A stretch of DNA of 64,000 nt from Cymodocea nodosa (GCA_036874045.1 CM072342.1:4610501-4674500); one strand, 5' to 3'. Positions 50,080 through 63,300 are shown, numbered from the stretch's first letter. The notes: generated from the letters alone by a model not told the origin. Numbers and translations: made by a program.

Positions 50080-53000
50080 GTCATTGAAGATCGGATAAGG
50101 ATAGAAAAAGGAAGTAATCATTTGCTCTTCCATCCTTTATAGTTAGAATAATGACCATTGACTATTATTTGGAGTAGATGAGGGTAGAGGGAGGTGTAAA
50201 GTCACAACTCTATTATAAATAAAGGTGAAGACTTAAAGGAAAATTTATCTAGAAATTACATACTTGAATCTCCACTTTTTCACTTTGCTAGAGCTCCCAA
50301 ACATCATCAAGATCTCCAACAATACTGGTATTAGAGTTAGGTTTGTCGTCGCATGTGCCTTCTCTTTACGTGAACATATTCTTGTTGCAAGCCCAACCTT
50401 CACGATCCACCTTGATTTAATATGCACCGATTTGCAAGAGTTGTCTTTACTCCACCACTCGCATGCATGCCTGTGTACCTCCCTATGCTCCACTCGCTTT
50501 CTATTGCTAGTAGGTGCTTGATCTTCTGTTACTCGTGTCACAGTTTCTATCATTTGCTTACAAATCTTCATGCCCTCGTAGATCTTTGCTCACCTTTGCT
50601 TGATCTTTACGTAATATCTCATCGTTTGACCTTTTTTGTTGTTGGTAGGGGTTTAAGCTTCTAGTCTCTCTTTTTTTCTCCATTGACCTGCACAAGTTTC
50701 TTTTCTTATGTAACTAAGGCTATCATTTGCTTTATGTCATTCATATCTTGCCATGTTTTCATAAGGTGCTTTGCATTGGTAGTTGTATTATAATAATTAT
50801 GTTATTTTTGTTATGTTATAATAGTAAAATTTAAAATTAAATATTTTTTGAATTAATTTTTTTATATTAGTTGTTATTAATTGTAATTTAGTAAAGTTAC
50901 AAATTGCTAGAAATTTATTGATAAATTGTTGCTTTAAAAATTGATTATTTGTTGGAAATATTTATAGAATATATTTTTATAAATTCTTGGAATCAAATTT
51001 TCTTGTTAGAAATTTTTGAATATTGTTGAATTATAACATTATTTTTAAAATTTGGAAATTAAAAATTTCATTGTATATTTAAAAATGGTTAGCAAACTAT
51101 TCAAAATTGAAATGACTAGTATAGAGAAATTGAATGAGTCAAATTATGAGATGTGATATTAGAAAATAAGGCATGCATTGGAATATGATAATATAAAATA
51201 TGTTATTGAATCAAATCCTTCAGAAATGCAAATTGGTGCTTCTAAAGTAGAAATCAAAAACATTGAAAAATAGAAAATAGAAGACAAAAGAGCCAAGAAC
51301 CTTATGTTTATGTTCATGGAAAATAGCTTAATAAAATGTTTTGAAATATACACTACATCATTTACATTGTGGAATGTTTTGAAGGAGAAGTATGATAAAA
51401 CAACAAAGATGATGACTTAACTTATTCTTTAAAGGTATAACTTTTATAAAATGCAAGAGGAACAAAATGTAGTGGAACATATTAATAATATGATGGTAAT
51501 GATTAAGGACCTAGTTATTGTAAGAACTCTCATACTTGAAAAATTACAGATAACAACTATATTAAATAGTTTGCCTAAAAGTTATAATATGGTAATCACA
51601 TCTCTTAGATCTACCTTAATTCAACTTTTTAAATTGCCAGCTAGTTTGGGCATTAAATAGGAAATCATGATTAGTAGGAGGAAACATGAGATCAATTTGG
51701 AAGAATCAAATGCCATCTTTCAAAAGTCAAAATACGACAAGAAGAGGAAGAATGCATATAACAAAGTAATTACAAGCCAAAACGTGCTTAGGAAAAGAAA
51801 ACATGAAGGTCTTACCATGTTTATGGTCAATTTGGTCAATTCAAGGTAAATTATCCTAATAATGATGAAAACAAAGGTGGACTCTTGAAACAAAAAAAAA
51901 GAACAAGAGTCTTTGTTGGAATGTTAGAATGTAATAATGTTGTGATCTCAAATTCAAATGATTAATGAGTGAATTTTGGTGCTACAAGACATATTGCAAA
52001 AACTAAAAAAGAACTAGAATCCTTTAAAGACTTTAGTATAGGGAAACAACACGTCTATATGGGTAACAACATTTATTTAGATGTGGAAGGTATTGAAGCC
52101 TATCATTTGAATTTGGGGGATTGTATTATGATTCTTAAAGATGTACTTTACACACTAGGAATGAGGTGTAATCAGATATCAGTGGGCACTCTAATAAAAC
52201 ATAACTTGGAAGTATGTTTTTACAATAAACGTGTGTCCATAAGCAAAGAAAAAAAGGTCTTTGCTATGGGAGATTATGTACTTGAGCATGATTTGTTTAA
52301 GATTATTGTATTTTATGATGAAATAAATGAAATTAATGTGGCTTTTGGTTATATCATGTGTTATTTAACAAAATGTGAATTATAGCATTTAAGATTGGTT
52401 CATGTTAATATGCATAAAATGAGACAAATGGTGAAAATGAATTTATTACCACATTCTAATGACATGGAATTAGATAAATGTCAACATTACTTAGAAAAAT
52501 AACTAAGAAACCATTTGGAATAAGACATAGATCAAATAAACTATTGAGCTTAATTTATTGTGATGTATGTGGTCCACTTAGCATCAAAACGTATAATCAT
52601 AAGGAATATTTTGTGACTTTTATAAATGACTTTTCTAGATATACTTATGTTTATTTGATTAGTCATAAAAGTGAAGTTTTGACTTATTTTAAGAAATACA
52701 AGTTGGAAGTAAAAAAACAACTTGAAAGAAATATTAAGGTAATAAGGTCAAATAGAGGTGCAGAATATAATTCTAAAGAATTTAAACTATTTTGTGAAAT
52801 GCATGGAATCAAAAGGCATACAATGATACCTTATACTCCACAACAAAATGATATGGTCGAAAGGAAAAATAGAATTCTTATGAATTCTATTAGGTGTATA
52901 TTATCACATTCAAGACCCTCTAAAATTTTTTGAGAAGAAACTTTGCTTATGGTAAATCATGTATTGAATAAAATACCTATCAAATATGTGTTTAATACAC

Positions 53001-55042
53001 CTTATGAGTTGTGGATTGACTCAAAACCTAATTTACATTATTTAAAGAAATGGGATTTCATTGCTCATGTACTTATTCTTAAATAATTAATAGATAATTT
53101 AGATTTCAAAACCTTAAAGTGTACATTTATAGGTTATTATGAAAATTCTTTTGGTTACAAATTTTTTCACAAAGAAAAAAGAATCATTGAATATAGAGAT
53201 GCAGCTTTTCTTGAAAATTTGAAAGAAAAGGAAGAAAATGAAAATGAAATGAAAACACTATTTGTGATGGGTGATGATTACTTCAATGATATCCCAAAAC
53301 AATACCTTATGATTGAAGGGAAACAAAACATGAATGTACCTATGGAAAATGTGGATGAGGATCAAAATGAACTTATAAATGGAAATGATGGAATAGTAGA
53401 TCAAAATGAACAAACTCAAAATAGAATTGAACTGGTAGAATCTATTAGCAACAAAAGAATGAAGACTCAACCTACTTAGATGAATGATTATTATTTGTAT
53501 TCTTGTGAACCTTCATGCTTATTAGCAAATATAAAAGAAAATCACATGGAACCCATGTGGTATATAAATACTATTGAATCAAAGGAAAAAAAATTATGGC
53601 TTTAGGTCATGAATGATGAAATTAATTCAATGGAAAAGAATAATGTTTGAGACTTATGTGATTTACCTGATGATAAAAAGGTCATAGGATGTAAGTGGAT
53701 ATTTAAGAAAAAGCTAAAAGTTGATAGATCTATTAATAAATATAAGATCCAATTTGTTACTAAATGTTATACGCAAAAATCATGAATTGATTATCAGGAA
53801 ACATATTCTCTAATTGCTATGTTCACATCTATAAAGATTATATTGACTATTATTGCACATTTGGATTTAGAATTACATTAAATAGATGTAAAAATTGTAT
53901 TTCTAAATGGTGATTTGCAGAAAGAAATTTATGTCATAGCCTAAAGGATTTTAGTTGAAAAGACATGAGTACAAAGTGTGTAAATTGAAAAAGTCAATAT
54001 ATTGTTTAAGACAATGATATCACAAGTTTCATAATGTGATTGTCAAAATGAAATTTATTTCAAACATGTTAGACATTGTGTATATGTTAGGAAAAGTAAG
54101 AGTAAGTTTATTATATTATCTTTATGTGGATGATATTTTGCTTGTTGGAAATGATATTGACATGTTAAACAATATAAAAGAAAAATTTAACAAAAGGTTT
54201 GAGATGAAGGATATAGGGGAAGCATCTTATGTCCTTGGAATTTAGATCATTAGAGATTAGAAATATGGAATATTGAGTGTAAATTAGGAAAAATATTTTT
54301 GTAAAGTGTTAAAAAGGTTTGAAATGGAGAATTACTCCTCAACTCCTACACCATATATTTTTGAGAAAAAATTAAATAAGAACTAATGTCTTGGTAAAGG
54401 AAAAGAATTTTTAAGAGCACATTATGCCTAAATGATTGAAAGTTTAGTATACACTATGTTGTATACTAGACTGAACTTAGCATATATTGTAAGTATTGCT
54501 AATAAGTATTAAAGTAATCATGCAACAAAATATCGAGAAGTTGTTAAGAGAATAATGGAATATGTGAAATGAACTTTATACCATAAGTTAACTTATCAAG
54601 TAGATGAACTTGAATTACTTGGTTTACAGGTGTAGATCTAGGTAGTGATAAAGATAATGTGAAATCTACTTTAAGATATGTATTCATCTTTGGAGATGTA
54701 ATTGTATATTAGTAAAGTAAAAAGTAAAGATGTATAGCTAAATACATACAAGAAATTAAATATATTACTTGTAATGTTACTACATCACATGTTTAGTCGA
54801 GAAATTTATAAATGACTTAAATTTCAATTTGATCAATAGTATAATAAATATGTAATAACTTTTCTACAACTCACTTTATGATATTTTCTTTTCTTTCCTT
54901 TATAACTAGAATAATGACCATCGGCTGTTATTTGAAGTGGAGAGTCACGGTTCCATCATAAATAGAGATGGAAACTTATTAAAGGAAAATTTATCCAAAT
55001 CTTGACCGGGGACTTCTACTTTTCAGACTCCGACAACCAACA
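50080..55042 (+). mobile_element. Nearly full-length but decayed Ty1-copia retrotransposon
   Basis: Order and motifs fit copia. A left LTR remnant (about 50080-50322) and a right LTR remnant (about 54880-55042) share 'AGAATAATGACCAT', 'TCATAAATAGAG'/'TTATAAATAAAG' and 'AAAGGAAAATTTATC'. A primer-binding site resembling the initiator-Met tRNA complement, TGGTATTAGAGTT, lies at 50326-50338. Gag is at about 51090-51850 ('IEKLNESNYEM', 'EKLQITTILNSLPKSYNMVI'). Protease/GAG-pre-integrase follows from 51963 ('FGATRHIAK', where the usual Ser before the conserved Gly-Ala region is changed). The integrase core is at 52530-52930 ('YCDVCGPL', 'FINDFSRYTYVYLI', 'RSNRGAEY', 'VERKNR'). Reverse transcriptase is at 53600-54245 with an intact YVDD, and RNase H debris runs to about 54780. 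Many stops and frameshifts make it inactive. Confidence 0.85.
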
Positions 55043-57850
55043 CTTATTTATATAGATTTAGTTCTATTTTGATATGCAACCATGACGTTATCGAAGATAA
55101 AATTAAATCTTATATATAATAAATCATTTAATTGATTTTAAGTTAAAATTTTAACATGATATCAAAGATAATTCTTACACAGAGACATTTATAACCACGT
55201 AAATAAAAAAAATGTTAAAAAAATCTTACATTAATAATCACTTTTGTTCGTTAACAAGCGATAATTTAAAATATGCCCCCATGTGCTTGCACGTGATTTT
55301 CACCGTTATAATAATGACATGCCATTTTCTTCGTCATGTTCTTTGTATATTGAGAATTGTTTACATACAACACATGCCTTTCCCTGACGTAGGAAAGTGA
55401 AAGCACGATAAGATTGTTTGTTGTTATTTCGAATGCCGATAAGTATTTCAGATCACATGCACATAATTTAAATATACGGTAAATATCTATAATAAATTTT
55501 TAAAAAAAAAAAAATATATATATATATATACTACTAATCCTATCAATATATTTCTACAAAGTGGTACATCTTGGTGAAATTAAATGTAAGTACTAAAATA
55601 AAATTATTATCATGAAAAATAGGTATCTGACCCATCTCAATCCATCATCCGACAAAGGTTACAACACATAAGAGAAGTCTTTTACTCTTTCCCGGTGAGT
55701 TAAAAATCAGCAAAAATATCTTATTTAATTAAGAATAACGATATTTATAAATTTTTTAAGTATAAAAATTATAAACTCTTTGAGATCGAGTTCGTTCGCC
55801 CCGGCCGCCACCTCACGTGAGAAGTGTTCGCCTCCATCACGTCTTCTCCCTCAAGACACGTGCCGCGTCGCCTATTATTTAATTTGCTGTCGACACGAAA
55901 TCAAACATTATAAAAATAAAAATAAAAAGTCTGGCGATCAATAGACGAGTCACGCGACCTGTCTGCCGTCGACTTTCCAGATTTTAGGATTAAAAATATT
56001 ATATCTAAAATAAATATTTACGTAACAGAGATATCAAATTATTTTAGGTGTAATATTTATCAATCATAAAATTTTAATTAATAATTGAAATTAAAAAAAT
56101 AAATATCTATAGTATTTTTAGTTGTAAGCATTTACGGTAATATTGAAGTCCTCAAATTAAACGAAAAATTTCATTAACGATGGATCGAGAGTTGGCAAAA
56201 AGCAGAATTTGAATAATCAATTAAGGTTGAAGAAAGGAGTAAAGTATGGTAGGTGGTGTATCAATATATAAGTGTGATATGGATGTATGGAAATATTTAT
56301 TGTTGACTTATAAACAAGTGTCGGTGACATGTCTGCAATTTGCATGCCCCACATTGATGGCGAGTATTAAATGGTAAGAAGACCAAGTCATGAATCATGG
56401 TAAAAATCATCAAATGCTTGCTTGATCCAGCCACGTATTAACATCTGTAGTTTATATAGATATCTAAATCTTCGTAAATGTAAAAATCATGAACAACGTA
56501 AAAAGGACTAACCAGGAGACCACGTGTTTTATTTGATTTGAGCCTGGTATTCAAATGTTTGATCAGAAAAATATAATTGACTTGGTTTCAACTGTGGTAA
56601 TCAGAAAAACGATCGATGATCGATGATTGACGATTGATGATTTTTTTTTTTTCTTTTTCCTTCTGTAGATTCATTTTTTGTCCTTTTTATAATGATAATT
56701 ATTTCGACTATTTTGTATTGATAATGATAGTGTCTTTTCTTAACTATTATTACCGTGATAGAAAGAAGAAGAGGGGGAGGAGGAGGGTGATGTGGTAAAT
56801 TTCTTTAAGATTTGAGTTATTGAAAACATACATAAATATCAACATCATTTAAATGAAAGATTGACCAGAATAAGGGACTTGTGCCGACACCGGTGAATGA
56901 TGCCTCGTAAAGAGGAGACTGGAATTTGTGGTTCAACATTTTTAAGAAGGTAGAAATTTTATTTTGTGCATAGTCGTGAATATCAAAGGTTTTCTTGACC
57001 GGTAATTAAGGAGACCACATCATATTAGATTTGAAGTTCGAACTCGTAAGGTGAATGGAGAGTGAGATCTTTTGGACACTCAACTAAACATTTAAGTTCA
57101 TAATTTTGTATGTCAGGGTGTTAAAAATTATTTTCACCATTCTTATAAATGCAAGTTCAAATCTTTGAACCTGCAAAAGTATTTTATTTTATTTTTTAAA
57201 TGCTGGGATATAATTTTTTTTTTTGTATTTTAAGCAATTGATGTTATGAAATTTTAACTCAAGATTAAGTAACATTAAATAAAAAGATTCATCGTATATT
57301 AAGTTAGATCTTATCTGTAATTTTTTTTTTTAAAAAAAAAAATTCTTCTTCATTTGTTTATTTATCATAAGTGTTCATGAATAGGTACACGTAAATTCAA
57401 TTTAATGTTACATAAAATTTTAACTTTAAATTAATTGAGGTTGAACGAAAAAAAATTCAAATAACTCTTCCAGCAAATGTTGTCTACAGGTAATTAGTTT
57501 ATCTTACAACGTTACGGAAAGAAACCGATCAACCACGTTCAAGTAAAGAACAAAAAAAGGTAAAAATATATTTTTTTTAAATTTTAAAAAAGACGAATTG
57601 ACCTTTTCAACGCTACAGATCTACATTCGGCTTGGATGCGCGCCTATTTATTCTACACGGTTGTGGTGGCGGCTTCCGCCCTCTTTCCACTGGTACGTTG
57701 TCAGGAGCTGACTTTTGGATCATGGAGTTAATGCACCAGCTGCCACCGTTTGACTGTTTTGCCTCTCCTCTTCCCACACCAGTCAGCGCGTCATCCTTGA
57801 CGATATCCTGTCCTTTTCTCTTCTCTCCATCTCTATCTTTTTGTCTATCT
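55043..57850. other. Intergenic spacer and distal upstream region of the MYB gene
   Basis: This AT-rich spacer contains an (AT)n microsatellite at about 55514-55530 and a short GATGATCGAT-like tandem at about 56608-56642. A GC-rich patch at 55780-55880 holds two CACGTG G-boxes (55814-55819 and 55857-55862), and another CACGTG lies at 56521-56526. No coding sequence is recognised. Confidence 0.45.
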
Positions 57851-57856
57851 CTCTTT

Positions 57857-57866
57857 TTATATATGT
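57857..57866 (+). promoter_or_regulatory. Probable TATA box of the MYB gene
   Basis: TTTATATATG lies in a pyrimidine-rich stretch, 185-194 bases upstream of the MYB start codon. That leaves room for a leader of roughly 150-160 bases. Placement is by pattern only. Confidence 0.45.
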
Positions 57867-58050
57867 GTGGGTGGGAAATGGAAGACAGACACCCATCTGC
57901 AAATTTCTCCTCTCTTCAAAGGAAAAGAGGGGAAGACAGCAAGCCAGACACTTGGGAATAGGCAGAGAGGAGTCAAGGTGGAGAACAGCAGGTGGAGGAA
58001 AATCGAGAGAGAGTGAGTAGTGAGGGGGAAGGGGTGCCGAATTAATTAAT

Positions 58051-59209
58051 ATGGGGAGAGCGCCCTGTGACAGTGGAAATGGAACGAAGAAGGGACCTTG
58101 GACGCCAGAGGAAGACATCCTACTTGTCTCCTACATCCAAGAAAATGGTCCAGGGAACTGGAAGGTTGTTCCCACCAAAGCTGGTGAGTGAGCTGCTGAT
58201 GTTTCTTCTTCTTCTTCTTCTTCTTCTTCCTTTTGGCCACTGTGTCTGTCGATTCTTCCTGCTCTGTGTCTGTGCGGCTGGTCTAAATTTCTTCTTTGGG
58301 TGGGTTTTGGTTAATTTGATGGATGGCGTTCCTCTGATCAGGTCTGATGAGATGCAGCAAGAGTTGCAGACTTAGATGGATCAACTACCTAAGGCCAGGC
58401 ATAAGAAGAGGCAACTTCACAGAGAAGGAGGAGAAACTCATAATCCACCTACAAGCTCTTCTTGGGAACAGGTGACAAACACTGCTCAACTAGCTTGTTA
58501 ATATTTATGATATTAGTGATCACTGGTTGAAACGGATACATGTATTTGCAACACATGCAGATGGGCGACCATAGCATCGTATTTGCCGGAGAGAACCGAC
58601 AACGACATCAAGAACTACTGGAACACGCATCTGAGGCGGAAGCTGATGAAGAGGTTGCAGGGAGAAGGAGGTGGGGATGACCCCCAGAACAGTGCTAGAT
58701 ATACCAAGGGCCAGTGGGAGAGCAAGCTTCAAACAGACGTAAACATGGCAAGGCAGGCCCTCACCGACGCCTTGTCCTTGGACCACAACCACCATCTTAT
58801 CACCACCAGCCGTAGCGGTACTGCCGGTTGTTTCTTAAATTCTGACCACCAACCACCGCCGTCGTCCGCCCCGGCGACGCCCTACGCGTGGAGCGCCGAC
58901 AACATATCTCGGCTACTCGAGGGTTGGACGCGCGGGGGTTCACCGACGACCGGGGTTGTTGGGGGTGTTGCGGGAAGGACGGCGGGCGTGGACCATGAAA
59001 ATTCCAACTCAACCCAGCAGTTGTCGTCGTCCACCCCGGGCGTTTCGGAGGCGAGCAACTGCAACTACGAGGTGTGGTACGAAGAGGGCAAGGCTACGTC
59101 GGAAGACGAAGGCCAAGTCGGCTCCGGCGGCTTCGTGCCGGAGGACTGGGTTTTCGATGAGAGTGTAATCGACCTGTCACTCCTGGAAGACACCCTGGGG
59201 ATGTTTTGA
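58051..59209 (+). CDS. R2R3-MYB transcription factor, subgroup 1 (MYB60/96/30/94 type), 303 aa
   Basis: This nuclear transcription factor has three exons: 58051-58183, 58342-58471 and 58561-59209, with the intron positions usual for R2R3-MYBs. R2 (about 14-64) has Trp17, Trp37 and Trp57. R3 (about 67-116) has Phe70, Trp89 and Trp108. '[20 protein letters not shown]' and '[16 protein letters not shown]' are typical. The C-terminal half carries '[20 protein letters not shown]' followed by 'DALSLD', and '[15 protein letters not shown]', signatures of subgroup 1. Arabidopsis members of that subgroup control stomatal opening (MYB60), cuticular wax (MYB96, MYB94, MYB30) and stress responses. The acidic C-terminus ends '[10 protein letters not shown]'. 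The usual MGRPPCCDK start is here MGRAPCDSG, so one of the paired Cys is missing. Intron 1 contains a (TTC)n run. Which member it is cannot be settled without a tree. Confidence 0.93.
58202..58230 (+). repeat. (TTC)n microsatellite in MYB intron 1
   Basis: About nine TTC units lie in the first intron of the MYB gene, 20 bases after its donor site. Confidence 0.85.
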
Positions 59210-60544
59210 ACAGAAAAATCCCCTCTCTTCCTTCCTTGCTTGCAAACTTCAACTGTATATTTCACTTGGATATGATGTGAATGAAGAATCCACCGGGTGG
59301 AAATCTTCCAATAGCTCACTCTTTGGAGCGTAAGGATATATCTCACGTTCTAATCATCCAGACAAACAAATTCAATGCAAGTAAACGGATTCATTATTAA
59401 TTGATTTTAAATTCAATGAAAATCCTACCTCGATATATATATAAAATATGCAAAGTCAGGAAGTAAATCGATTAAGTTCATATAATATAAAATTTGTCAC
59501 TTTTTAACTAAAACTTTCAGGACAGAATTTTCACCGAGACATGGGAATTAATCCTGGAAGCTTCGACGTCACCCGTGTAAAGAACCATGGGCACCACCCC
59601 ATGGTACGTATATTGATTGAGTCAAAAGGGCGCACTGTGGTGGACCCTGTACAATGTTTGGCAAGAGATGAATATGAAGGTGCCTTGACGAGAGAACTGT
59701 GAATTCACACCTGGAAAAAATTGAAACAGTATTATACAACCATCATGTGTAGCGGAGTGATAAGATGATTTTTCGTCGCTTATACAAGTCCTATTCTTGA
59801 AGTTGAAAATCTGGGACTAGATTGAAAGGTCGACCAACAATTATAATTAAGTCAAGAAGATGACGAGGATGAAAAGTGGACTCCCAGCAATTATCTGCAG
59901 CCACCAAGTCAACTGACGAAATTATTCAAACCAAAAATATAAATGCGTTGTAATTTGAGATCAATAGTTGTAATTTTTGGAACGAAGCTCATGCTAAGAG
60001 AGGCTCCGCCAATTAAAAAAGTAAATTTGAAAATTTTTGTGACGAAGTTTGTAGTAACAGAGTCTTTAATCCACAGCAAAATCAATTTCAATTAACCGCT
60101 CAAAACAAAACTTGAAGTATATTGGACGTGATTTTGTAGTAGACGAACAATGAATTTAGGGAAAACAATTAAAACTTTATAATCGTATGGTAATCTTCAA
60201 GGCTTACACCATAATTCTCTTATTCATCTTTGCACATACAAAATTGCCTGTACCTTTCGCTATTGTTTCTCATCTTAAGGCTTTTTTCTAAAATCAGGTG
60301 TCCAAATCGTATTCTTCTTTTTCTTAATAGGTCGAGAAACTCAAGTATGTTGATGGAACTCAGAAGTCAACTAGGGTAAACTTTTATTCCCTTGAGAACT
60401 CAGAAACCACTACTTTACTTTTTTGGCCTTCGCTTTTCTCTTTCGTGTGGGGCAATTCACAACCAATAATGATAGATGATATAGAGGTACATTCTACAAT
60501 CATGGCAAATAATCAATAATATTTACCTTCTTACCGGGAACGGA
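59210..60544. other. Spacer between convergent MYB and hydrolase genes
   Basis: The two genes converge here, so both ends should carry 3' UTRs. No further gene, RNA or repeat was recognised. Confidence 0.45.
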
Positions 60545-62618
60545 TCAATTTACAGCTTCATTGTGCATGACATTGTACTCCTGCAAGAACATGTAAAGTT
60601 CATCAGCCACCGCTGAAGGGTACTCCTCATGTGGGAGAAGAGCACCTGGAACCTCCACGAACTTGCTAACTCCTTTTGCACCTCTCAAAGCTTCCATCTC
60701 TGCTCTGGACCTTTTAGGCGACCCCATAGTTGATACAACCATAATGGGGATCTTCCCATGCAACTCTGAGAACAGGCGAAGAAATTCCTCTCTAGACTGA
60801 ACAGGGTCGAGTTGTCCGGTAAGAAAAGCTGCCGGTACATAACGGGCACCCTTGCGTTTTGTGAGCTCATATCTATTCTTGACAATATCTGGGGTAACAT
60901 TGGTGGAATCAGCATAGACATGAGACTCATATTGGGACCTAATGGATTTCTCGTTGCTGACTAGCATGTTGTACATCATCCAGCCAATGGCAGGCGCTCT
61001 GAGTGTTCCCCTTAGTAATCCATATCTGTGTATTAATTTGTCAATAAGAACAAGAGATACAATTACATTGAATTCAGCTTCTGAGCAATTGCAGAGTGGA
61101 AGGATCAAAATTCTGACATTAAATGTGGAGTGATCCAGAAAGAAGAGAAAGAAGCACTACATAAATTAAAGTGCGGAACAATTAAGTAAAGATTCACATC
61201 ATGATGCCCCTATTCATGAGTTGTTAAAAAATAAGATAGAGATAAAGCGAGACACATCACCAAAAGGACAGTAGTAGTAACTGGTATTCAGGCATGTACC
61301 TTGACTCCATATCAGGATTTCTACCAAAGACAATAGGAAGAGGACCAGCCCATGTAGGTGCAACAGCAGCAATGGCCGATGGCTTTATCAAACCTTTCTT
61401 TGCTGCACGAAGCACCATTGTAGCTGCATGACCTCCCCCGAAAATGACAAAGTCATTACCTGGTTAAATCACATGAGACAATTTTCAATAACATCATACA
61501 GAATCTAAGAGATATGTCTACACACACTAAAACAATTCAAACTAATTCACAAGCAACAGGTTATTGCCACCAGGAATAGAACTAAAAGCTTTCCGAAAAT
61601 ATGGAAAAATGTCTTTTTGTAGAAAAAACTGTGATTTACTAGGATATCAACAAACATCTAAGCTTAAAGCATTATCCAGACCCCAAGATGTGCCACGTTA
61701 AACACTCCAAAAGTACCCATGCTATGTTATCCCCAACGGTCTACCACCTACAAAAGCACCATGCATTCCAGATGATGCACGATGATTCCTTAGCAGATCT
61801 TTTCATGCTCAGAATGGAATGAACTGCAAGGAATTATGCTTATGAAGTTCAACTTCAAAAAAATTCAAGAAAAAAAAATCATTTGTTTCTTCTTTAAACT
61901 TGTAGGATTAGAGGGAGAAAATGATGTATTATTTACTAATGAGGGGTTTGTTACATTGAATAAATGGAATGAACTGCAAGGAATTATGCTTATGAAGTTC
62001 AGCTTCAAAAAAATTCAAGAAAAAAAAATTCTACCAGTGTGTCACATTGACTCAATACATTTCTCCATGCATTTGTACCAGTGTATTATTGTTTGGGTAT
62101 TGCTGTGTTTGATGGTTTCTCCAACAGCTCAAAAATGAAAACAGGTCATAATGTATGCTGGATTCCGTAAACCAAACAGTTTCAGTAAGAAAGATGGAAA
62201 AAAAACTAACTGATAATTTGGCATAAAATCTAATACAGGTAAAAATACAGTCCCAGCAATGCAAAAGTGCAAACAAAGTTGTCACTGTTCAAGATATGAA
62301 TGGCATGACTAACATACCAAAACTTTTCAAATTGATAAATTCAACCAAGAAATTCTCCATCACATCTGCATTGTAATTGAGGGACGGCTTATCAGAGTAG
62401 CCCAAACCAGGCCAGTCAACAATAGTAGCACTCCAGTTGTTTTCCCCTTTCCTTGCAACAATATCTTTTGCGACTGATCTCCATTCTTCAATGGTACTAA
62501 CATCAGAAATTGTAGGTATCATAAGGATTCTTTTTGCATTTGAAGCATTGTCCACATCATGCTCCTCATAGTAAACATTGATGGAATCATCTTTATATCT
62601 CCAATTCCAAGTGCCACT
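60545..62618 (-). CDS. Alpha/beta-hydrolase-fold protein lacking the nucleophile serine (3' three exons, 5' end not found)
   Basis: Minus-strand exons are 62318-62618, 61300-61459 and 60545-61025, joined GT-AG, giving 313 codons plus TGA. The order fits a plant alpha/beta-hydrolase superfamily protein: 'YYEEHDVDNA', then 'RILMIPTISDVSTIEEWRSV', 'ATIVDWPGLGYSDKP' (strand 4 region), and 'DFVIFGGGHAATMVLRAAKK' at the nucleophile elbow. Further on are 'APTWAGPLP', 'ARYVPAAFLTGQLDPVQSRE' (acid region) and 'ALLPHEEYPSAVADEL' (histidine region). The elbow reads G-G-G-H-A where a catalytic enzyme has G-x-S-x-G, so Ser is replaced by Gly. I recall plant relatives with the same 'GGGHAA', so it is probably a family trait, not local damage. 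The upstream exon(s), likely encoding a targeting peptide, are not visible before the window end and may lie beyond the copia insertion. Confidence 0.8.
61813..62030. repeat. Spaced direct repeat, 160-bp period, in hydrolase intron
   Basis: 'AATGGAATGAACTGCAAGGA' followed by ATTATGCTTATGAAGTTCA-type sequence and an A-rich tail occurs at 61813-61880 and again at 61973-62030. There is a single visible difference (CAACTTC against CAGCTTC). The copies lie in the intron between the hydrolase exons at 61459 and 62318. Confidence 0.85.
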
Positions 62619-63300
62619 CTAATAACAAAGTCAACCACTTGTCAACAAGATACAAGAAACACATACATGCTACCAATTACTCAGAAACGGTAATACAAAA
62701 GCAATGATACATATCTCTACATAGAATTCCATAAACAAGTCAAATGGACAATATATAGAATTTGAGATACATGATAGAAATGATATTTTTCATACAAGAC
62801 AAATTATTATCCCTTTCAGCTTTTCAGAATCTTCAAAAAACAAAGATTGTGAGAACTTCTGTGTCATGCAAACCTCTTTTGTAAAATAATTTCTGCAGAA
62901 TATATATTCATTCTAAAGTTTATTTCATCTTATAGCTTAAATGCAAAAAATCCTGTTTATTGCTCATTCAACTAGACAGAACAAACGTATACAAACCAAA
63001 GGGTGCATCACCTCTTTTTGATTTCATGCTACAAGTTGGCCCATCCCTTAAATTACATACATGTTTGCAAGTGAAACGTGAAAGGTCAAAGGATATCAAA
63101 ATCATAATATTATCTTAATATCCAAAATAACATAATACTTATAAGACACAACACAATAATATAATAATTCTCCAAGATAATTTTTGGAAATAATTTAAAA
63201 TATTATGTAATGAACAATTTTATTTTGACACAATTTTATCAGATTAAGCACAATTTGACACCAATATTACCTAGTTACAAGCATTTGACATTTAAAATAA
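62619..63300. other. Hydrolase upstream intron sequence, no exon recognised
   Basis: This AT-rich sequence lies upstream of the first visible hydrolase exon. The acceptor at 62619-62620 shows that an earlier exon must exist, but no coding stretch that would fit was found here. Confidence 0.4.
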
